In this document: one piece after another, positions 6,825-11,965 of the stretch | How positions within the stretch are numbered: the first letter of the stretch is position 1 | How the letters are laid out: each line of letters starts with the position of its first letter | Assembly: GCA_013695905.1 (NCBI GenBank) | Contig: JACCZQ010000025.1 | Location: 1-11,965 of the forward strand | DNA: 11,965 bases | Direction of reading: 5' to 3' | Source of the DNA: Chthoniobacterales bacterium | GTDB taxonomy: Bacteria > Verrucomicrobiota > Verrucomicrobiia > Chthoniobacterales > UBA10450 | Made by a program: the position numbers and the translations under genes | Notes under the pieces: generated by a model | The model's input: the letters and a program-made list of their open reading frames with translations, nothing else | What the model was told of the DNA's origin: nothing | Databases searched by the model: none

Positions 6825-9653
6825 ATGCAAGACACCATGGCCGCCGCCGCGGTTTGTCCCACCTGCGGTGCGCCGTTCGGAGCTCGCGGCGCGTGTGTGG
6901 CTTGCCTGTTGCGGCTCGGGTTGGATGTGGACGAGAGCGGCGCGCTGGAGCCGGGCGTCACGTTTGGCGATTTCGAAATCGAGCGGCGCGACGATGGCTC
7001 GCTCTGGGAACTTGGTCGTGGTGCGATGGGTGTGACGTACCGCGCGCTCGACATAGTGCTGCATCGCCGCGTCGCCCTGAAGATCATCGAGTCGCCTGCG
7101 TCCTGCAGCGATTCGCGCACGGTGCGGGAGCGGTTCCTGGGCGAAGCCCGCGCAGCTGCGGCCCTGCGCCACCCGAACGTCGCGGCCGTGTTTCACTTCG
7201 GCACTTCGCCGCAAGTCGATGGCTGCTACTGCGCGATGGAATTGGTGGAGGGCGAAACGCTGGAAGCGCGGGTCCGCCGCGACGGTCCCCTGCCAGTGGA
7301 GCTCGCCCTTGAGGTGGCGGTTCAGGTCGCGCGGGCGTTATGCGCGGCCGCGGAGCGCCACCTGGTCCACCGCGATCTGAAGCCGGGCAACATCATGTTC
7401 ACGAGCACAGCTCCGGCGGGTGTCACGGTCGAAGCGAAAGTAATCGATTTCGGCCTCGCCCGCGCTGCGACGGGGGCAGCGGACCAGCTGGAGCCGCGCC
7501 ACAGCGGGTTCATCGGCACCCCGGCGTTTGCCAGTCCGGAGCAATTTACCGGCGGAACGATCGACGCGCGCTCCGACATCTACGCGCTCGGCGTCACTCT
7601 CTGGTTTTGCCTCACCGGCCGCCTGCCGTTCACCGGCCGCACGATGGATGATATTCACCGGCAGCAGGCGGGTGGCGCACTGCCGCTGGAGCAGCTGCGC
7701 TCCAGAGCAGTGCCTCCAGCGGTGGTGGATCTCATCCGCGCCTGCGTGGCTTACGATCCTCGGGAACGGCCGGCATCAGCGCGGCAATTGCTGGACGCAC
7801 TGGAGTCGTGTCGCGCCCGCGAAACCGTGCCGATTCGCCGCGCCGGCTCCGGCTTCCTCGCTGCAGCTGCCGTCCTTGTCACCGCCGCGGTGGCGATAGC
7901 GCTGTGGAGCTGGCAGCGAACACCAACAGGAGCAACCAATCCTCCTGCGGCTGGCAGCGCTGCTGCGTTGCGGCCGGGAAAAAGCATCGCCGTGCTGCCA
8001 TTCGAGAACCTCGGCACGGAGCAGGAGAACGCCTTCTTCGCCGGCGGTATCCAGGATGACGTCTCTACCAGCCTCGGCAAAATCAAAAATCTCACCGTCA
8101 TCGCCCGCGCCTCGGTCGCCGGCTACCGCGACGCCGCTGCCCGGGGCAATCTCCGGGAGGTGCGCCGCGCCCTCGGCGTCTCGCACGTGCTCACCGGCAG
8201 CGTCCGGCAATCCGCCGAGCGCGTTGTCCTGACGGTGGCGCTGATCGACACCCGCGACGAACGGCAGGTTTGGGCCGAGCGCTACGAACGCACGCTGACG
8301 GACGCGCTTTCCCTGCAGGGCGAGCTGGCGGGGGAAATCGCGCGTGCGCTCGGGGGGACGCTCACGGCGGAGCAGACCTCTGCATTGTCAAAGCCGACCG
8401 ACCATCCCGAGGCGTATCTGCTCTATCTCCGCGCGCGCGAAGTGGAGAGCGCTTTCGTGCGGCCGGAGCAATACGAGCCTGCCATCCGCTTCTATGAGGA
8501 GGCGATCGCGCTCGACCCGGATTTCACCCTCGCCCGCGCCCGCCTCTCGATTCGGCTCAGCGAGGATACGCAGGGCAAAGTTCCGGAGCGCAACGCCCGC
8601 GCGCGCCGCGAGGCCGAGGAAGCACTGCGCCTCCGCCCCGACATGGCGGAAGCGCGGCTGGCACTCGCCTCCTGTTTGTTCTGGATCGACGGCGACCACG
8701 AGGGCGCGCTGGCGGAGCTCGCCCGCGCCGCCGAGCTGTCGCCGAGTCTCGTGGAGGTGCCGCTCGTCGCCGCGTTTATCTATAAGTTTCAGGGAAGATG
8801 GCGCGACAGGATCGCGGCGCTGCAGCGCGCCGAGACACTTGATCCGCTGAATACGCACGTGCACAGATACATCGCCCGCACCTTCCGATGGGTGCGTGAT
8901 TGGCCGGAGGTGCTGAGGACGCACGATCGGTTGCGCGTCTTGCTGCCGGCGGATCATCCGATTCAACTCCACTCGGGGCGAGCCTTCGACGAATTCCTGA
9001 TGTCCGGCGACGTCGCAGTGCTGGAGAGGGCGCACGCGCTCGATGCCGCCGCGCCGGCGGTCGATCGCGCTCGCTTGAGCGCAGGGCGCTTCGAAACCGC
9101 GATGCTGAAACGCGAGTATGCCGCTGCCGCGCAATATCTCAGCGAGATTCCGGCGGACCATTTTGAAAGACTTCCGCATCCGGCCTGGATGCACAAAGCC
9201 ATGCTGGCCGTAGCGCATGGAGACAACGACGCGTCACGCCTGCTCGAGGCTGCGCACGAGCAGCTAAAGATGCAACTCGTTCCGATCGCGGACGAGCGCA
9301 GCGTGCGATCCTCTAATCTCCGCGCCAACCTCTCCCTCACGGAGGCATTTCTCGGCAGAAAAGAGGACGCCCTGCGCCGCGCGCGCCAAGCCGTGGCAAT
9401 GATGGAGTCTCACCCGCTCGAGCAGAATGATGCTGCCGCCGTCCTGGCGCTGATTTGCGCCCGGACTGGCGAGGAGGAGGAAGCACTCGCGTTGATTGAA
9501 CGCCTGCTGACCGCCCCGGCGGCGCTGCAGCATCGTGCGGTTTACAACATAACGCTGGCCGACCTGAAGTGGCGCTGGCAATGGGATCCTCTGCGGAAGC
9601 ATCCGCGCTTCCAGAAGCTGATCAGCGGCCCCGAGCCGGCGACGATTTACTAG
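6825..9653 (+). CDS. Transmembrane Ser/Thr protein kinase with zinc ribbon, TolB-like and TPR domains
   Basis: A 942-residue signalling protein. A zinc ribbon comes first (Cys11, Cys14, Cys24, Cys27). The PknB-type kinase spans ~50-330 and all key residues are present: GRGAMG loop (64-69), Lys86, Glu107, HRDLKPGN (182-189, catalytic Asp184), DFG (208-210) and ASPEQ (236-240). A single TM segment is at ~344-362. Residues ~386-510 resemble the TolB/FlgO-like N-terminal domain found in CadC-like regulators (KSIAVLPFENLG, FAGGIQDDV, VSHVLTGSV, DERQVWAERYER). TPR-like helices run from ~526 to ~915 (EPAIRFYEEAIALDPDF is the clearest unit). The kinase is therefore cytoplasmic and the TPR sensor or scaffold periplasmic. 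It lies 26 bases after the sigma factor gene. The ATG at 6825 abuts AAGGGA, and the ATG at 6837 is a possible alternative start. Confidence 0.92.
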   Translation: MQDTMAAAAVCPTCGAPFGARGACVACLLRLGLDVDESGALEPGVTFGDFEIERRDDGSLWELGRGAMGVTYRALDIVLHRRVALKIIESPASCSDSRTVRERFLGEARAAAALRHPNVAAVFHFGTSPQVDGCYCAMELVEGETLEARVRRDGPLPVELALEVAVQVARALCAAAERHLVHRDLKPGNIMFTSTAPAGVTVEAKVIDFGLARAATGAADQLEPRHSGFIGTPAFASPEQFTGGTIDARSDIYALGVTLWFCLTGRLPFTGRTMDDIHRQQAGGALPLEQLRSRAVPPAVVDLIRACVAYDPRERPASARQLLDALESCRARETVPIRRAGSGFLAAAAVLVTAAVAIALWSWQRTPTGATNPPAAGSAAALRPGKSIAVLPFENLGTEQENAFFAGGIQDDVSTSLGKIKNLTVIARASVAGYRDAAARGNLREVRRALGVSHVLTGSVRQSAERVVLTVALIDTRDERQVWAERYERTLTDALSLQGELAGEIARALGGTLTAEQTSALSKPTDHPEAYLLYLRAREVESAFVRPEQYEPAIRFYEEAIALDPDFTLARARLSIRLSEDTQGKVPERNARARREAEEALRLRPDMAEARLALASCLFWIDGDHEGALAELARAAELSPSLVEVPLVAAFIYKFQGRWRDRIAALQRAETLDPLNTHVHRYIARTFRWVRDWPEVLRTHDRLRVLLPADHPIQLHSGRAFDEFLMSGDVAVLERAHALDAAAPAVDRARLSAGRFETAMLKREYAAAAQYLSEIPADHFERLPHPAWMHKAMLAVAHGDNDASRLLEAAHEQLKMQLVPIADERSVRSSNLRANLSLTEAFLGRKEDALRRARQAVAMMESHPLEQNDAAAVLALICARTGEEEEALALIERLLTAPAALQHRAVYNITLADLKWRWQWDPLRKHPRFQKLISGPEPATIY

Positions 9654-9857
9654 ACCTGCGGCGGCGGCTCCTACGGGTTCGATCAGCGCGTGAAGCGCAC
9701 CATCGTCGTCGCAAGCGACGCCGTGCAGGAGGCGCTGGAGAAAAATCTACGCCGCGCCGGCTCTGGTATGGCTGGAGCCGTGCGCTTCCCGGACTTGACC
9801 CGTAAGCCTACCCTGCGACTGGCGGTGCCGTGCATCCCGTGCTAAGCATCACGCCCC
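9654..9857 (+). other. Gap between kinase and ffh with an in-frame open stretch
   Basis: No recognised gene lies here. In the kinase frame, sequence stays open for 63 codons past the TAG at 9651-9653, to a TAA at 9843-9845. The first part (GTG at 9690: VKRTIVVASDAVQEALEKNL, then RRAG) has high third-position GC and looks protein-like. The end (KPTLRLAV) is less convincing. It could be a gene relic, a 51-codon GTG-started ORF, or chance. A weak inverted repeat CGGCTC/GAGCCG (9758-9763 / 9775-9780) without a T-run is present. The promoter for ffh must lie here or upstream, and I cannot place it. Confidence 0.3.
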
Positions 9858-11177
9858 ATGTTTTCCCAGCTCGGCGACAAGCTTCAGGACATCTTCAAGG
9901 ACCTGCGCGGGCACGGCTCCATCAGCGAGACGAACATCAATGATGCCATGCGGCAGGTGCGGCTCGCCTTGCTCGAAGCCGATGTCGATTTCCAGGTCGC
10001 GAAAAAATTCATCGCGCGGGTAAGGGAGAAAGCGCTCGGCGAGGAGGTGCTGCGCAGCGTCACGCCGGGGCAGCAGATGGTGAAGATTTTCCACGACGAG
10101 ATGACGGCGCTGCTAGGAGGAGATGCAGCGCCGCTCAACCTCGACAAGCCCGCCCGCATCCTGATGGTGGGGCTGAACGGCGCCGGCAAAACGACTTCGT
10201 CGGCGAAGCTCGCGAAGCTCCTCAAGAAACAGGGACGCACTCCGCTGCTCATCGCCTCGGATTTGCATCGTCCAGCTGCCATTCAGCAGCTCGCGACACT
10301 CGCGGGGCAGGTGGAGGTGCCGGTTTACACGCCCGATGCAGCCGAGAAGAGCGTCGTCCGTTCCGCTGCGGCCGCGCTGGAGTGGGCGAAGGGGCAAACC
10401 GGCAACGTGCAGATCTTCGACACCGCCGGCCGGCAGGAGATCGACACCGCGCTCATCGAAGAGATCAAGCAGCTGAAGGAATTCCTGAAGCCGCAGGAGA
10501 TTCTCCTCGTCGCCGACGCGGCCACCGGCCAGCAGGCGGTCAGCGTTGCGACCCACTTCAACGACGCGCTCGGCATCACCGGCATCATCCTCACGAAACT
10601 CGACGGCGACGCCCGAGGTGGTGCCGCTCTCTCGATGCGAGAAGTGACGCAGCGGCCGATCAAGTTCGCCGGTGTCGGTGAGAAGCTCGACCAGTTCGAG
10701 GTGTTCGTGCCGGATCGGCTCGCGGGCCGGATTCTCGGGATGGGCGACATCGTCGGTCTCGTCGAAAAAGCGGCCGAAGCGTTCGACGAAGAAGAGGCGG
10801 AACGGATGGAGAAAAAGCTCCGCACCGCGTCGTTCGATTTCAACGATTTCCTCGCGCAATTCAAGATGATGCGGAAGATGGGACCGCTGGAGAATATCCT
10901 TGGCATGATTCCCGGCATGAGTAACGTCCAGGGCCTCTCCGTTGACGAGAAGCAGATCAAACGCACCGAAGCGATCGTGCTTTCGATGACCAGCGACGAA
11001 CGCGCGCGCCCCGACATTTTAAATGCGCGGCGGCGTCAGCGGATCGCGCGGGGCAGCGGCAGCACGGTGACGGAAGTGAACGATCTCCTGCAGCGTTTCA
11101 ATCAGATGCGAAAGATGATGAAGAACGCGGGGAAGATGAAGAAAATGTTAAAAGGGTTACAATCGTTACCTCGTTGA
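9858..11177 (+). CDS. ffh: Signal recognition particle protein Ffh (SRP54)
   Basis: A 439-residue SRP GTPase that binds signal peptides of nascent inner-membrane and secreted proteins and delivers ribosomes to FtsY. The N-domain helices are at 1-90. The G domain has the P-loop GLNGAGKTT (105-113), DLHRPAAIQQL (G2 / insertion-box region), DTAGR (188-192) and TKLDGDARGG (246-255). The M domain is from ~325, with FLAQFKMMRKMGPLENILGM, an SRP RNA-binding segment reading RRRQRIARGSGSTVTEVNDL, and a Met-rich C-terminus (MRKMMKNAGKMKKML). Length and motifs are normal, with a slightly atypical Gln-Glu after DTAGR where Leu is common. The ATG at 9858 gives the expected MFSQLGDKLQ start but has no clear Shine-Dalgarno. 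It lies 91 bases upstream of rpsP. Confidence 0.98.
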   Translation: MFSQLGDKLQDIFKDLRGHGSISETNINDAMRQVRLALLEADVDFQVAKKFIARVREKALGEEVLRSVTPGQQMVKIFHDEMTALLGGDAAPLNLDKPARILMVGLNGAGKTTSSAKLAKLLKKQGRTPLLIASDLHRPAAIQQLATLAGQVEVPVYTPDAAEKSVVRSAAAALEWAKGQTGNVQIFDTAGRQEIDTALIEEIKQLKEFLKPQEILLVADAATGQQAVSVATHFNDALGITGIILTKLDGDARGGAALSMREVTQRPIKFAGVGEKLDQFEVFVPDRLAGRILGMGDIVGLVEKAAEAFDEEEAERMEKKLRTASFDFNDFLAQFKMMRKMGPLENILGMIPGMSNVQGLSVDEKQIKRTEAIVLSMTSDERARPDILNARRRQRIARGSGSTVTEVNDLLQRFNQMRKMMKNAGKMKKMLKGLQSLPR

Positions 11178-11268
11178 GACGGGGACCTGTTGCCAAACCG
11201 TCGTATCCCTCTAATGTTCTGCCCCTTTTAACCTTGTAACTTTTGTAACCATTTAACTTTTTTCCACC
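11147..11268 (+). promoter_or_regulatory. AT-rich, SD-less rpsP leader complementary to the end of ffh
   Basis: The bases before rpsP (11213-11268) are strikingly AT/pyrimidine-rich in a GC-rich window and carry TAAC-centred repeats: TTTTAACC, TTGTAAC (11234-11240), TTGTAACC (11243-11250) and TTTAAC (11252-11257). No Shine-Dalgarno precedes the ATG; TTTTTTCCACC does. The last ffh codons contain GTTAAAAGGG (11147-11156), a perfect 10-base complement of CCCTTTTAAC (11223-11232), and the overlapping GGTTACAA (11155-11162) complements TTGTAACC (11243-11250). The two pairings share only two bases. Long-range pairing could form an attenuator or leader fold, or the AT-rich tract may simply be an unstructured, S1-type initiation region. 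Confidence 0.4.
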
Positions 11269-11547
11269 ATGGCAGTTTCAATCAGATTACGCAGAGAAGG
11301 CGCGAAGAATCGCCCTTATTATAAAGTCGTTGTGGCCGACAGCCGGAGCCCGCGCGACGGCAAGTTCCTCGAGATCCTCGGCACCTACGATCCGAAAGTG
11401 CAGGGAGAGAACAGCACCCTCAAGATCGACCGGGTTGAGCATTGGATCGCACGTGGAGCGCAACCCTCCGACACTGTTCGCAGTTTGTTGAAGAAGAACA
11501 AGGCGCGCCTGAGTGAGGCTCCTGCCGAGACGGTGCCAGCGACATAG
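11269..11547 (+). CDS. rpsP: 30S ribosomal protein S16
   Basis: A 92-residue S16, an early-assembly protein of the small subunit body. Diagnostic sequence is [20 protein letters not shown] at the start, then [22 protein letters not shown], and later the helix [20 protein letters not shown] before a basic LLKKNKARL. The length is standard for bacteria, with a short Ala/Pro/Glu tail. It follows ffh by 91 bases and precedes the KH-domain gene by 80 bases, the conserved ffh-rpsP-khpA order. The start lacks a Shine-Dalgarno. Confidence 0.98.
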   Translation: MAVSIRLRREGAKNRPYYKVVVADSRSPRDGKFLEILGTYDPKVQGENSTLKIDRVEHWIARGAQPSDTVRSLLKKNKARLSEAPAETVPAT

Positions 11548-11627
11548 CTCGCGTAAAACCGGGGGCGTTGACCCGGTGAATTGGCTGCAATTGGACAACC
11601 CGCGGACGCGTCGCTAAGCTCGGACGC

Positions 11628-11858
11628 GTGAGACAATTCCTCGAGTTCATCATTCGGCAACTCGTCGAATTCCCCGATGAAGTAATGCTGTCCGAAATCC
11701 CGAACGGGCGCATGACTGTCTTTCGGTTGCAAATGCGGCAGACCGATGTCGGTCGAATCATCGGGCGCAACGGACAGACGATTCGCGCGATTCGCGCTTT
11801 GCTTTCGAGTGCCGCGGCGCGGCATGAACAAAGGGCGACCTTGGATATTATCGAGTAG
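11628..11858 (+). CDS. khpA: KH-domain RNA-binding protein KhpA (YlqC family)
   Basis: A 76-residue single KH-domain protein. MRQFLEFIIRQLVEFPDEV is the typical family N-terminus, and GRIIGRNGQTIRAIRALLSS carries the GxxG loop (Gly-Arg-Asn-Gly) that contacts RNA. In Gram-positives KhpA, usually with KhpB, binds many transcripts and affects cell growth and division. Its position directly after rpsP is conserved. The start is GTG with no evident Shine-Dalgarno, and a nine-base direct repeat CGGACGCGT (11603-11611 and 11621-11629) overlaps the start codon. The rimM-trmD genes that often follow are not present in the remaining bases. Confidence 0.93.
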   Translation: MRQFLEFIIRQLVEFPDEVMLSEIPNGRMTVFRLQMRQTDVGRIIGRNGQTIRAIRALLSSAAARHEQRATLDIIE

Positions 11859-11890
11859 GAGCGGCTCCGGCTCCCGCGCCGCACCGATCT

Positions 11891-11965
11891 CTACTTGTAA
11901 ATCTCGACCGTGATCTTCCCGTCCGGCCCAACGTCTCCGCGATACATCCCGGAAGTGTTGAAGGG
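11891..11965 (-). CDS. C-terminal end of an unidentified protein (cut by window edge)
   Basis: The minus strand holds the last 24 codons of a gene entering from the right, ending in a TAG at 11891-11893. The residues include FNTSGMYRGDVGPDGKITVE followed by IYK. The Gly-Asp-x-Gly-Pro-Asp-Gly turn and final beta strand look like a real protein C-terminus, but I cannot assign a family from so little. It converges on khpA, with 32 bases between the stops. Confidence 0.55.
   Translation of the reverse strand, partial: PFNTSGMYRGDVGPDGKITVEIYK

Noticed and set aside
9672..9690. GGGTTCGATC resembling a tRNA T-loop
   Set aside because: The flanking bases do not form a T-stem, and there is no acceptor or anticodon arm nearby.
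9758..9780. CGGCTC/GAGCCG hairpin before ffh as a terminator
   Set aside because: Short stem, 11-base loop and no U-tract. Such pairs are expected by chance at this GC content.
10113..10859. Minus-strand open frame of 248 codons inside ffh
   Set aside because: A complete, well-conserved Ffh is encoded on the opposite strand. This frame shows no recognisable domain.
11558..11577. Inverted repeat ACCGGG...CCCGGT after rpsP as a terminator
   Set aside because: The stem is only six bases and no T-run follows. khpA begins 50 bases later and is probably co-transcribed.

Overview
The window looks like a chromosomal stretch from a GC-rich, soil- or water-type bacterium, most likely a member of Verrucomicrobiota (Spartobacteria/Opitutae-like). 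This is inferred from recalled family resemblance, not from a search. The pointers are a sigma factor paired with a zinc-ribbon/kinase/TPR protein, a secreted protein with two 'NISTR...GGF' repeats of a kind I associate with Verrucomicrobiota and Acidobacteriota, and frequent weak or absent Shine-Dalgarno sequences.

Layout. 1-1053 (minus): a three-gene run, tspO -> YjbR/MmcQ-like gene -> cupin gene (cut by the window edge), with both junctions being ATGA stop/start overlaps. 1110-2564 (plus): a STAS/SpoIIAA-like small protein, a DUF2007-type protein with a C-terminal zinc ribbon, and a one-pass membrane protein of unknown function. 2561-3183 (minus): a decayed ion-channel gene with frameshifts and an internal loss of the pore region. 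3260-4519 (plus): a lipoprotein polysaccharide deacetylase. 4560-4631 (minus): the first ~24 codons of a class III nucleotide cyclase gene, truncated. 4665-5867 (minus): a secreted plastocyanin-like protein with two C-terminal repeats. 6013-9653 (plus): an ECF-like sigma factor followed by a 942-residue transmembrane Ser/Thr kinase with a TolB-like domain and TPR repeats. 9858-11858 (plus): housekeeping ffh, rpsP and a KH-domain gene (khpA). 11891-11965 (minus): the last 24 codons of an unidentified gene.

How the genes work together. The kinase and sigma factor form a plausible signalling/transcription pair. ffh-rpsP-khpA is the familiar protein-targeting/ribosome cluster, but it stops after khpA, where rimM-trmD often follow. 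The secreted cupredoxin and the lipoprotein deacetylase act at or beyond the inner membrane. The two gene relics (channel and cyclase) flank the deacetylase gene and suggest that 2.56-4.66 kb has undergone deletion.

I see no CRISPR array, tRNA, rRNA, complete insertion sequence or obvious defence system. The most rewarding items are the two relics, the sigma/kinase module with a shared upstream decamer, the cupredoxin-repeat fusion, and the AT-rich, SD-less rpsP leader that is complementary to the end of ffh.
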